Source: Scatophagus argus (Eukaryota > Chordata > Actinopteri > Scatophagidae). Taken from it: a stretch of 64,000 bases of DNA. Within the stretch, counting starts at the first letter, position 1. The number at the start of each line of letters is the position of its first letter. Below the pieces are notes generated by a model. That model had not been told where the DNA came from, made no database searches, and was given only the letters and a program-made list of their open reading frames with translations. The stretch spans positions 20,271,499-20,335,498 of the forward strand of contig NC_058493.1 of assembly GCF_020382885.2 (NCBI RefSeq), read 5' to 3'. Position numbers and translations under genes: made by a program. Shown here piece by piece: positions 17,022-28,431 of the stretch.

Positions 17022-20000
17022 TCATGTGACCGTTTTGCGTTCAGGCCAGGGAACCCATTTGTGTGTGGTAACTCTCCACAGCACCGGAGCCAGTAGCAGA
17101 CTGAGGGTTGTGACACTGAGAACCAGCAGGTACACCTGAGCAGAGAGACAGACATGAAAAATAACTAGAGTGAGTCTATTTGTCAGTTCAGACTTAATCC
17201 CATGTTGACCCTTGAGGGAGGTATATGAATGCATGTAAATATTGGAAGGAAAAGAACAGTTTAAAGGACAAATTCACCCAAATTCCAAGTGGCATCTATC
17301 AAAGCAGTTTTGGTTGAGTCAGCTTCACTTGACGTGAACAGAGCAGTGACATAAATAAATTAAAAATAAAAAAAATATTTTTTGTTTGTTTCACAGCACT
17401 TGCATTCTGAAACACAAATAAACACACCCAAACCTCTGCAGGTTTGGTGTGAATATACCCAAAGTGCAGGCTTCATAAAAGCAAGAAAATCATGATCTGA
17501 ATTAAGGAAACTTACAACTGTCAAAACGTATGCACTCAGTCAACACTGACCTCTCTGGAGATGATGCCTGCACGACGGGCACGGCTGCTCAAGACGAAGG
17601 AGAATTCGCTGACCTGAGCCAGACCAGCTGAAACGATCCACCGAATGTGTCGAGAGCCTGGAGGCAAGATGGCCGACAGAACCAGAACGGCCATTACGAA
17701 CTGGAAAGAGAACGAGGAGTGAAGCGGAGAGAGAAGGGAGTGAGAATGTGCTTGAGGTGAACCACAGAAGGAGAAGAGCAGAAGAGTGAGAAACGCCGTA
17801 CTTTCATGATGACGAGTGTGAGCGTCAGCACCAGCAGAATGGTGAGTTCGTACAGCACAAACGTCGGGAACACATGGAAACCTGTAGGGTCACACAAACA
17901 CACAAGATCAGTGAAGTCCGACTGTAAACAGTACAAAAGTGCAACATGCGGACGATGCTGAGATCTGCCATAAACTGTCATTCTTTTTCTGACCAATAGA
18001 GGCGAAGAAGATGATGGCGAGGAAATCTCTGATCGGCTCAATGCATCCCATGACCTCCGCTGTAACCATGTGACCCTGTGCGGACAGCAAAGCTCCAGCC
18101 AGGAAACAGCCCAGCTCCATAGAAACATCCAAAAACTCTGTTACCTAAAGTGTCAGCCAGCAAGAGAAAAATCAACACAAACCGCTTCTTCACAGGGGAC
18201 AAAATAATACAACATTTGTGTAGAAATGCAGCTAAAAAAGCACTAAACAAAGACAGACGAGGCAGCTAAATGACTAAAAGCAAAGTACGTACCGTCAGCA
18301 TGAAAAAGACAAAAGCTGCCATCCCCAGCACCAGGATCTCCTTGCTGCCTTTGCTCTCGACGTGCAGTTTCTTGTAATATGGTCCAATCACAAATGATCT
18401 GAGTAACAAACACAGCAGCAGCACCGCAGCCAGCGAGACCAGGACCAGGGCCAGGAGGTACAAGACACGGAGACTCCCAAAGAGGAAGCTGTGTTTCACA
18501 AAGGGAACAACAGATTTAAATGTGTGTGTGTGTGTGTGTGTTAGGTCAAAGGAGAACACATGCAAAAACAAACAATGTTGACGGACCTGTCCAGGTCTCC
18601 ACTCTGTGCCTGGATCAGAGTCGGCATGACGGCAATGAAGAGGCCGAGCTGAACATCTTGCATCACTAACATCCCGAGGAGAACGCTGCTGTAATCCAGG
18701 TCACCTGTCTCACACACACACACAAAATCGTTATTATTTAGGGTATAGAGAACCAAACGCTCTTCACCTGACAAAGTTGTGTTCAATATCCCTGAGTAAA
18801 ACTAGTACCACTTTTGACTATTAACAAGTACAAGCGAAACGTAAAGCAGTTTTCAGAATGTTGAGATCTGCTTTGAGAATATACTCCACCGTGCAACTGA
18901 ACGGGAAACAGATACACGTCACTTTATTACTAGCACAGCATTTGAAAGATTTGTTACCGTCTTCTGAAATGCACACAACTTGTTTCAGCTGTCACCCCGA
19001 TCTGCTTTGGCCACAGTGTTGCTTTAGCCGACACTATGAGGCACATCAGTGTTGGTTTATGTGCACAGACGTACCTACGTACCTTCTTTGTCCCCTCTGC
19101 TGACCCCTGCTAAAAAGCGGGACACTAGTGGAGTGCTGGACAGTGAGAGACAAGTGGAAATGAAGACAGTCTGGGTGGGTCGAATACGCAGGACTTGTCC
19201 CCACAACAAACCGGCCCCCACCATGAGCAGACTCAAGAAGCACGACCCCTGGACTGATATCTTCCATACCTACACACACAAAGAAATAGCAAATAAGTGT
19301 GTAGAGGAGTAAAAATGCAGTGGAGTGGAAGTATAAAGTAGCAGATAATGAAGAAGAACCTCAAAACTGTACTCAAGTATAGTACTTGAGTGAATAGTAT
19401 TTAGTTATTGTACACTGGAAGTCTGAGGCCATTTCAATGTGCAACCTAATAAAACCTGACCATAATGTGAGTTTATTTTTCAGGTAAAATCTCGTACTGG
19501 CTATGATGAAAATGGACATTGCTGCATAACTTTGCTTCGAATCCCTCTTGTTTACCTTTCGAAGGCGCTCGGGTGAGAACTCCAACCCCACCACGAAGAG
19601 AGTGAAAAACACACCAAACTCCCCCAGAGTCTCGACCTGGACCATCGACTGCAAGACACAGAAACAGAAGCCGACATGAACAATCAGCACGCAGTGTAAA
19701 TTGTAGCTAGTGTGTCTACTGTTCTTTAATACTGATCTGACGCTGCCAACACACCTTGATGCTATTGAGACCAGAAGGACCAAGTAGGACCCCACAGATG
19801 ATATATCCAAACATGGGAGGAAGACCGACCAGGGTGCACATCCAACCACAGGGCAGGGACAACATCACCACTGACACCAAGTCCTGCACATACATGCAGC
19901 CAAAAACTTCAAATTGTGGGTCGGTCTAACTCTTAAGCCTTATCAAGTATTTCCACCACAGGATTTTCCAGAGTTTCCACGTTTTCCGTGACCTGAATAA

Positions 20001-23000
20001 AACAGGACCGGAGAAGAGCAGGAGGAATAGACTGACCTTGATGAAGTGATGATCGGCTCTCGGCATCGTTGAGTCTCGTGGTTTGGTCAAGACGTACTGG
20101 TTGTTCTGCGAGTCAATGAGCATGCTCAGTCCCAGGTCATCCTCCACTTCCTTCTGGTGGGACTTGTTCTTCCTCTTCCCTCCATTCTCTTCGTCATCCT
20201 CCACTCTCAACACCGCCTCTACATTTACTCCTTTCATCTACACAACAGCGAGTACGGAAACCATGTGCTTTGTTGAACAACTCGGTGTACTTGCGACCAT
20301 CTGTTTGTGTGATGCGCTACCTGTTTGTTGTTGTCAAACGCATGCTCCTCGATCTCCTCTTCTAGCCGGTCTGCTGCCTTCCTGACATCCTCCAGGATCT
20401 CATCCAGCATGGACAGGGTCTTGTTCTGGGCTAAAGCGCTCTTAACAGCTTCCTGCTGGTGTTTCTCGGCAGCCACCAACTCCACGTATTCCTGTTCTTC
20501 CTGAGGGGTGAGTAGAAAACAGAACAAACAGGAGTGTATTAGCATGTAGGTTAGACAGGCATGTGAGCAGAGATACATGTGGCAGTTCACTCACAAAACT
20601 AAATACACTCAAAGGACAAAGGGCCCTTATTCTTATTTATTCTTTTTGAATGCTCATCCTTCCCTTAGTCTTGCATGCTTTGCAACCTCTATATCCTGTT
20701 TGCTGCTGTGACATTGTAATTTCCCAGTAAAGGGACTAATAAAGGATTATCTTATCTTATATCACTGTCATACATGACATACATGACATTACTCTGTGTT
20801 TCACAAAGCTGTGGGGAAAATGAAATCAGTATAATATCAAATAATGTTTGTTTAGAAGTTGTCATATATCATAATGCTCATTTTGCATTCTGAACTGTGC
20901 AGAATGATACCAGAATACATTCAAGTGTAGACCTGGAAAAAAAAGACTTCATAATCATAAATCAAAATTTTTAATAATCACTTGGGACTTCGAGAACTTG
21001 TGAACCTTTGATGGGCACTTTGCTATTCAACTAGTCAAAAATTTATGCAATTCTGTCAGATGCAGTTTGATTCACTTCATGAGAATTCACTTTCAAAAAG
21101 AAGATTCATTTCTTTGAGGAATATGACAAAAATTTACAGACATGTTCCTCTGCTTTACACACTATGATTCAAAAGTATTCAGTCACACCTCTTTATTATT
21201 GAATCCAGGTGTGGCATGGGGCTGTTTTTCAGGTGCTGTTTTGGCCTCTTACTTCTAGTGAAGGGAAATCTTAATGCTTCAGCATACCAAGACATTTTGG
21301 ACAATGCAATGCTTCAATCTCTGTGACAACAGTTTGGGGAAGGACCTTTTATATTCCAGCATGACTGTTTCCCAGTGCACAAAGCAAAGCTCCATAAAGA
21401 CATGGCTGGATGAGTTTGGTGTGGAGGAACTTGGCTGGCCCACACAGAGCCCTGACCTCAACCCCATCCAACACCTTTGGGATGAACTGGAACGGAGATT
21501 GTGAGCCAGGGCTTTTTATCCAACATCAGTGCATGACATCACAAATGCTCTATTGCATCAATGGGCAAAAATTCCCACAGAAACACTCAAAAAAAAATTT
21601 TGTGGAAATCCTTCCCAGAACAGTGGAAGCTGTTATACCTGCAAAGCTGTGTATTTAGAATGTGATGTCATTAAAAATCCCTGTTGGTGTGATGGTGAGG
21701 TGTCCCAATACTCTTGTCTATATACGTTGTATTGGAAACATCAATATTAGTTCACTTGGACTTATTGAGTAGAGTGTGTACCATTCCCGCTCTGCTGTGC
21801 AGTGACATAGTCTCCATGAAATACTGCTGAGTTCTCACCTTTATGGCTGCCTCCCTGAGGGCCTCCAGCCTCTGCCTGCTGCTCTCCTTCATGTTGACCA
21901 CATCCCTGTAGTCTCCCTGCAGCGCCCTCTGCAGGCTGTGCACCGCCTGGAACACCAGGTGCTCGCTCTCATTCAGCTCCTTTTGGAAAACCTCCAGCGT
22001 ATGAACCTGAACGCACACACGGAGACAGAAGCCTGTCATCCTCTTGTACTGAAGCCAATGTTTATGACCTTTAATTAAAAACACTAGACAAATAGTTCAC
22101 ATGTCCTCATCAGTTGTCAGATGATGAATAGGGCAAAACAGGTTCAGATAATACAGGTTAAGACTAATGGGAACGTCATAAATCTGAGAAAAATAATCAA
22201 CTTGATTTGGGTTATAATGTTTTGTCATGATTTCATGATGAAGAAGACATTTTATCTACAGTGTGTATGACAATAATAAAGAACTGAAACAGTTGAAAAT
22301 TGAAGAATCCAGTAATCCAGACAATCCAAATATATTTGGTTCCAGCTCCTGTTTTGTATCTTTGTAAGTTTTATATCTTTTAGCTCTGAACAGTTGGTCA
22401 AACAAAACAAGCAATATAAAAGGGCATTTTGGACCACAGCATTATTGATGAATCTAAAACAAGAGTAAACTGAGTAGGGCATAATGAAAATCATTGTTCA
22501 TTGCAGCTCTAATCTAACCAGGTCATCCTCTCCTAGTACAGGTCATGTATTATTGTTGAGCTATTGTGCCAGCAGGAATGTGTCAATACGGAGACAAAGA
22601 TGCAAACTTGAGGAGTTGTAGAAACTTAGGTCACATTCACTTCATACTGAACCCAAGCGATAAGCCATAAAAATATGCCTAAACAGTCACAAACAACTCA
22701 CAGCATCATGATCCAAATAGGCAGCCTTTGCTCCACCTCACATATATGTTTCAGTCTGGTACCTGGAAGTGCCTCTCGGGTTCTGAAAGGGCCCGGTCTC
22801 GTCCAACAGCATCAGCAGCTGTCGCCAGCTTCTTGACGACCACATTCTTCTGACGCAGGAGACCCACCAGTCGCTTGCAGTTACTGGCCACCCAGCTGTG
22901 GCCTTGTACGGCCCCTTTGCTCCGATAAAGCTTAACGACGTGCTGAGCCACCTGGTCCTTCTGCAATACAGCCAGTGCTCCTGCCGTGCCGAGGCACAGC

Positions 23001-23020
23001 AGCCAGCATACAACCTGCAT
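17022..23020 (-). CDS. tmco3: TMCO3, coiled-coil plus CPA2-type monovalent cation/proton exchanger
   Basis: Thirteen coding exons: 22763-23020, 21839-22006, 20321-20500, 20037-20237, 19755-19883, 19556-19648, 19083-19269, 18587-18704, 18293-18488, 17994-18144, 17802-17881, 17551-17700, 17022-17135; 2025 nt, 674 aa (human 677). Residues 1-20 are a signal peptide ([20 protein letters not shown]). About 60-210 is a charged coiled coil with [19 protein letters not shown] and [22 protein letters not shown]. About 270-665 is the multi-pass exchanger domain, with [53 protein letters not shown] and [11 protein letters not shown]. By homology it is a Golgi/secretory-pathway K+/H+ or Na+/H+ antiporter; transport itself is inferred. 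The ATG at 23020 begins the signal peptide. Exon 8 is preceded by a (TG)n run rather than a strong pyrimidine tract. Confidence 0.95.
19313..19425 (-). repeat. MITE copy C (same family) in tmco3 intron 6
   Basis: Reads 'gtggagtggaagtataaagt', 'cctcaaaactgtactcaagt' and 'gtacttgagtgaatagtatt', the reverse orientation of the element seen at 4780 and 6255. Confidence 0.6.
20630..20765 (+). repeat. 3' tail of an L2-like LINE in tmco3 intron 2
   Basis: Sequence includes GCTGCTGTGACATTGTAATT, 'tcccagtaaagggactaataaagg' (in pieces) and the terminal 'attatcttatctta' repeat. This is the typical end of fish L2-type LINEs and their SINE partners. Only the tail is present; no reverse transcriptase remains. 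Confidence 0.5.
21160..21728 (+). mobile_element. internally deleted Tc1/mariner-like DNA transposon in tmco3 intron 2
   Basis: The left end 'actatgattcaaaagtattc' and the right end 'gtcccaatactcttgtctat' are diverged inverted copies of a Tc1-type terminus. Between them remains only the C-terminal part of a transposase: [20 protein letters not shown] (21401-21460) then [13 protein letters not shown], which contains the DDE-region 'SPDLNPIEHLW' block of Tc1 elements. After this the frame is interrupted by a stop and the 3' part degrades. The N-terminal DNA-binding and first catalytic parts are gone: the left terminus joins almost directly to the middle of the gene. A dead copy of a family common in teleost genomes. 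Confidence 0.85.
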
Positions 23021-23076
23021 CCAAACCTCTACTGCTGCCTTCACCCGTGGCTGGAGCTCAATAAACAGAATGAGAC
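23021..23076 (-). other. tmco3: tmco3 5' UTR part of first coding exon
   Basis: Upstream of the ATG at 23020 the minus strand reads a 56-nt leader preceded by a TTTTTCACTTCAG acceptor at about 23077. A spliced non-coding first exon is therefore expected; the best candidate ends at a CACAG|GTAGTTGC donor near 24205. Confidence 0.5.
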
Positions 23077-23699
23077 CTGAAGTGAAAAAGAAAGAGAAAA
23101 AAAAAAACACTGAAAAGGACAATATTAGTCCTAAAATTTGATATCACTTCTATGTGGGCTGCTGTATGAACTCAAAGACATCACAAGAGACAGCTTAATG
23201 TTTAGATGAAAAGCTTAAACAGCAGGTGTGTGTGCACACCTGTGGTCTGTCCCATCGGCTGCTTTGAGCAGACAATAGCACCTTGTAATGCTATGTTAAG
23301 TGCACTTGACTTGACTGAGCACGTCAGTATAAATTCCAGTAGAGCTCACTATTCTGCCTACGCCTAATGTGATGTTGCGTTTCTATCTGTGCTTGGTAAA
23401 CAAACTTTGACAATTTAAAAAAAAAAAAACCTGCTTTACTGTCAATGACATGCCCTTTGCTACCCTAACAGTCATTACTTGCTTACACATAAATATTTTA
23501 CTATAACAGCGTAATGACTGAATGCATAGCTGGACTGCACCTTTGTGAGCATGAGTCAAGCAGAAGGATGTTTACTCTCCAAACTGTTCCTCTGCCCTCC
23601 TACCTCCTATGACTGGACTGCAGCCACTCTTCTACTGTTGCTGTAGCACAATCGCATTCATGTACTTTTGGGTGGATTAATCCATAACAATGCATCATA

Positions 23700-23892
23700 T
23701 ATCATAAACTGTTATGCATGTCAAAGCTTAATCAGAAAAGTAACAAGTAACTATAACTATGGCGGAGTAAAAAGTGATACAGTGTGCAAGAGGTATGATG
23801 TATCAACATTCAATTAAAGCACAAGAAGCTCAAAACTGTAGGCCCTAATGAAGTGCAGTTAATTGGGCAAATTTACTTTCCGCCACTGAGTT
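23700..23892 (-). repeat. MITE copy D (same family, degraded) in tmco3 5' intron
   Basis: Contains 'aagtaacaagtaactataac', 'ggcggagtaaaaagtgatac', 'gctcaaaactgta' and ends 'aatttactttccgccactga', matching the reverse of the MITE family terminus 'ttactttccaccactg'. Confidence 0.5.
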
Positions 23893-24205
23893 TTGACTGG
23901 TTGTCACCTTTGGTTTCCAAAAATCTGGATGTTATTCTATACTAATTTAAATTATAAATACACCAGATTAATACTAAACGTGTAGATGCTACGTAAAAAC
24001 GAAAAAAAATGCTAACATCCCTGTAATGAAAAAGCAAAGAAACACAAAGCTGAACACACAGCCCGCACATGAATGACTCACAGACATCAGGAAACACCAC
24101 GGGACGGTGAAATCAGGAACATGCTCAAAGTCCCAAATACAGATGAATCATTTTCACTGAGCACATGAATGGCAACAGACAAATAAAGAAAAGCTGCAAC
24201 TACCT

Positions 24206-25351
24206 GTGAAATATGTGGACGCTCCTGGCTCTCAACTCCGCTCCACGACTGAAGGAGAAGCTGAAGAAGAAGGGAACAATCATGCTGTTGTACCGCACCA
24301 CCACCAGCACCACCACCAGCACCCCTCCCTCCTCCCCTGCCACATAGCTGAAGCCAGCGTCGATGCAGGCGTTCACCAATTTACTTGGCAACCAACTTCA
24401 TGTTTACCTCGACCTCCCGTCGGTTACATTATTTCTGCTAGCAATGGGATGCTAACGTCCAGGTTGGTAGCTTACGCTGCTATTGAAGAAATCCATATAG
24501 AGGCTGGGTCGTTTTTGTGTGTGTGTGTGTTTTAAGTTCAGCTTGTTTTCTACCGTGGAGCTCTAAGTATAGCTAAGTTAGCCCTGAAATTCCTCAGAGC
24601 TGTCAGACCAGCTCCAGCCAGCTGAGTCCACACTCACACACTCCCATGGCACAACGGTAAAGCTAACCCAACTTTGCTAACATTAGCTAAGTAGCTGTCT
24701 CCTTTCTGGAAGTAGCTAATTAAGCCATGTCACATTGTAACGTTTATGTTGACTGCGGCTCGAAAATGAACCAGTACTGCATTGTTTTGTAAATCTTATC
24801 GCATCGATCTAACTTTGATGCATTTTTAGGTTAGAGTTACTTCCGAAATATCTTTTATCAGCTTTATATGGGAGTTGTAGTTTTTAGATGTTATGTGTCG
24901 TTCAGCTCGGTCAAGTGCACTCAAGTTTTAGCAGCCGTTCCTTGGATAAATCAACGTTGACTCACATTATCTGTCATACAGTTTCGTTTAACTAAAATAA
25001 CAACAAGGTAACAGTAGCTTTAAATAAGTTCAAAGCTCAGTCTCACCTACTAACTTGCTTAAAACCTTTATTCTGTATGCGGCGGTAATGCGGTCAGTGT
25101 GATATATTTTTAACGTGACGCCCCCTTTAAATGCATTTCTGTGGAAACACTTTGAGGACGACGAGACTTTATGTCTGATACTGCAGAGAACCATTACGCT
25201 TAAGGTATTTAAAATACAAGGGCCTGTGGATTGCCGCGCTAAAGAACTACATTTCCCCTGAACTCAGTGCCACTACAGTAGCGCAGGTCTTGTCGCGCAT
25301 GCGCACCAGGGGTAATTGGATATCAAGTGGGCCAAAACAGCGTGTGATAAA
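24206..25351. promoter_or_regulatory. tmco3 / dcun1d2 bidirectional promoter region
   Basis: Head-to-head genes with start exons roughly 1 kb apart. Sites seen: GGGAGTTGTAGT at 24870-24881, the reverse of the ZNF143-type ACTACAAYTCCC core; ACTACATTTCCC at 25246-25257, a one-base variant of it; and the palindromic NRF1 site GCGCATGCGC at 25295-25304, about 50 bases before the dcun1d2 ATG. A (CCA)n-rich trinucleotide stretch (24296-24326) falls in the presumed tmco3 5' UTR. There is no TATA box, in keeping with a housekeeping promoter. Confidence 0.5.
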
Positions 25352-28300
25352 ATGGTAGGTACGATTAAAAATGAGAAACCGGGGCAAATCTAGCTCCGTT
25401 AAACAAGTCCAAAAAACCGATAACGACATCCATTGACGTTAAGGGGACACACCGATACGGGGGATCGTGGTGTCTTCAGCCAAGTGTCGCATTGTCAGGG
25501 TGATGTGTGTCGAGAATGTGAGGGAAATGGAAGGTCAGTTGGTATTTTGAGATTGGACACCCGCACTTGCGGCACGTACCTTTCCCTTTTTGGTAACTCG
25601 CCCATGCTGCTGCCCCGGGTCAGGGGAGAGCGTGCAGGATCAGACGTCCTTTTCCCTATTAAAAACTGGGTCGTCAAACACTGGCTTGTCACGGTGAAGT
25701 GGCTGTTTGATCATCGGGTGGGTCAGGTCTGCAGTTCTTCAAAGACGTGCAATCCTCCCGATGACCGTGTAGATTAAATGAACCCGAGCTGGCATTTTTG
25801 TAAACTAACTAATCTGGTGGTGCATTTGGAAGCGACAGTGCTTTCGTTTCCCTTAATGCACTTATACTAGTATGCTGTGTAGGCTGATATATGCATGACA
25901 CGAGTCTTACTTTTTTTAGTTGTATGCACGTTTATCAGAGGTTTTAATCATGGCACATCAAACTGTTTTTGGATGCTGATCAAGTACAGGAACTAGATGA
26001 CAGCCAGGAGCTTTCAATAGAAATCAAAGCCATGCACTCTTTATCAAATGTTTTAGGCTTTTGCACGTGTAAGGCTGGATTACCTGCACGATTACCTGCC
26101 TTTCCCAGGGCCTTAGTACCTCAGGGGTCCTGAAGGTCCCAAGTTGTGTATGGAACAATTTTCTTTGGTCAAATGTACCACAAAAGCACAATAAAACTGA
26201 ACTGATAAGGGCTTGTGCCTTTACGTTACCTTGAGTCTTTCGTTACAATTTTAATCAAATTATTATTTTACTTGATACTGTGCATGTGTGTTACAGTTGG
26301 TTTATGGGCAGTATGAGGTGGGGGAATGTGTGTGTGTGTGAGAGAGAGAGGATTTAATGGGTCCACAACAGGTTACTCCAGGTTACTGCATTTACCTGTT
26401 CGCCTGCATGCCTTACAGCACAAGTTGAAGTCATCGCAGAAGGACAAGGTTCGGCAGTTCATGTCCTTCACACAGGCGGGGGAGAGGACAGCCGTGTACT
26501 GCCTGACGCAGAATGACTGGAAACTAGAAGTCGCCACAGATAACTACTTTCAGAATCCAGACCTCTACCACAAAGAATCCATGAAAACCACAGTGGACCG
26601 CAAGAAGCTGGAACAGCTCTACAACAGATACAAAGGCAAGTGTTAGAGACTGACTCCCACTCTGCTTTAATCAAGGTTCAAAACTAATGTTGATATTAGT
26701 ATTGTAATATGAGTGTGTTTATCTTGTTTGTTGCACTTTGGCACCATTTTGTTTACTCTCAGCTCTTCTTTGCAGACCCCCAGGATGAGAATAAAATAGG
26801 CATTGATGGGATCCAGCAGTTCTGTGATGACCTGACCCTGGACCCAGCTAGCATTAGCATACTAGTGGTGGCATGGAAGTTCAGAGCAGCTACGCAGTGT
26901 GAGTTCAGCAGGAAAGAGTTCCTGGATGGCATGGCTGAATTGGGGTGAGCAACATTCATACTGAAATATTTGATCAGAGATGCTGCTGCATTCTTGACAC
27001 ATTAATGATATGTTTATTAAGGTGCTCGAATCAGCACAAATGTTGAATCTCAGACTGAGTGTGAGTCAGTCAGTCTGAGCTGTGACTCCTGGAAGGAACT
27101 GAAACTGTGTCACCCACAAAGTTTACATGGTCAGAAACTGTGGACCTTGCACCAGTTTGAGCATGCAGGTCAACGTCACCTGTAATAGCAGGATTTTATT
27201 TATTTTTTAATGTCTAGGTGTGACAGTCCTGAAAAACTCAAGGCAATCCTTCCCAGACTAGAGCAGGATCTGAAAGACACAGGGAAGTTCAAAGACTTCT
27301 ACCAGTTTACTTTCAATTTTGCCAAGAACCCTGGCCAAAAAGGTTTAGGTAAGTGGAAGCACACAACATTTAGAACACAAGAACGCATAGTAAATCATGT
27401 CACTTTCCATCAGAAAGTACAATGATGATTTCGCAGATGTAGATCAGCATAAACTTTATAAAGTTTGAATAAAAAAACAGCCTGGAAATATCTTTCTCTG
27501 CTTTGTGTTCTAGACCTAGAGATGGCTGTTGCATACTGGAATCTAGTTCTCACAGGTCGCTTCAAGTTTTTGGACCTGTGGAACCGCTTCCTCTTGGTGA
27601 GAAAGGACATTTTGGTTATTATTTTTCATTTTCTGCATATTTTGTCTATTTCATTAAAAACAATTAGAAAGCCCTCATTACTGTGTTGTAATGGTCAGCT
27701 CCCACTCTTTTCCTGTGCTGCATTCAGGAGCATCACAAGCGTTCAATTCCCAAGGATACATGGAACCTCCTTCTGGACTTTGGCAATATGATTGCAGATG
27801 ACATGTCAAACTATGATGAGGAAGGTGAGATTATTAAAGCCTGCAGGTTAAAGGCTGTCCTCCATGACACACTCCATGCATTTTCAAATCAGTGTTTAAT
27901 TCAACAGTGAAAGGCGAACACTGACCATGATAATTCAGTAACTAATTTTCTTCAGACTGTTGATTTGATTTCAAGTGCACACACCATAATGGTCAACTCC
28001 CGCTCTTTTCTTGTGCTGCATTCAGGAGCACATTAATTCAGACTACAGTAAATGTTGCGTCTGCACGAGGTCTGACAATTCTAAATGTATGTTAATGCTC
28101 TGTGATGACACTGAATCCACTTTTAATTGAATCACACATTTAAGACTAAAGATAGTAAAGTAAATAAGGATTTTCACTGTTTTTCTCTTATTATAAATTA
28201 CATGGCACACAGAATGAAGGAGAAACATATACAGTCAGGCTTAATTTCAGGCCATTAGGGGGCACCTGTGAGAATGTTGAGTCCAAATGACTTCATCTTT

Positions 28301-28431
28301 GGTTCAGTGAAGTCATTTAGCTCATATTGAGTGTCTCTTTCCTCTCCTCAGGAGCATGGCCTGTCCTCATAGATGACTTTGTGGAGTTTGCTCGGCCGAT
28401 TGTGACGGGCAGTCAGCACAACATGACATAA
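25352..28431 (+). CDS. dcun1d2: DCN1-like protein 2 (NEDD8 co-E3)
   Basis: Seven coding exons: 25352-25354, 26419-26635, 26776-26944, 27218-27348, 27514-27596, 27728-27824, 28352-28431; 780 nt, 259 aa, as in human DCUN1D2. The protein helps UBC12-RBX1 transfer NEDD8 onto cullins. After the ATG the sequence is [20 protein letters not shown] (UBA-like start). The PONY/DCN1 domain spans about 60-245, with [57 protein letters not shown] and the C-terminal cullin-binding segment [20 protein letters not shown]. Exon 1 contributes only the ATG. Intron 2 has a GC donor (AAAG|GCAAGT); using the nearby GT instead would shift the frame. The paralogue DCUN1D1 is the alternative; position next to TMCO3 and ADPRHL1 favours D2. 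Confidence 0.95.
27987..28030 (+). repeat. dcun1d2: duplicated exon-6 splice acceptor inside dcun1d2 intron 6
   Basis: These 44 bases match 27689-27732 at 41 of 44 positions. The source covers the last 39 bases of intron 5 (pyrimidine tract and AG) and the first five bases of exon 6 (GAGCA). The copy keeps TGCTGCATTCAG|GAGCA intact 298 bp downstream, so it looks like a working 3' splice site without the rest of the exon. Confidence 0.85.

Noticed and set aside
25433-25777. 114-codon plus-strand open frame in dcun1d2 intron 1
   Set aside because: GC-rich sequence just after a promoter, no similarity recognised, overlapping open frame on the other strand; no splice signals fitting dcun1d2.
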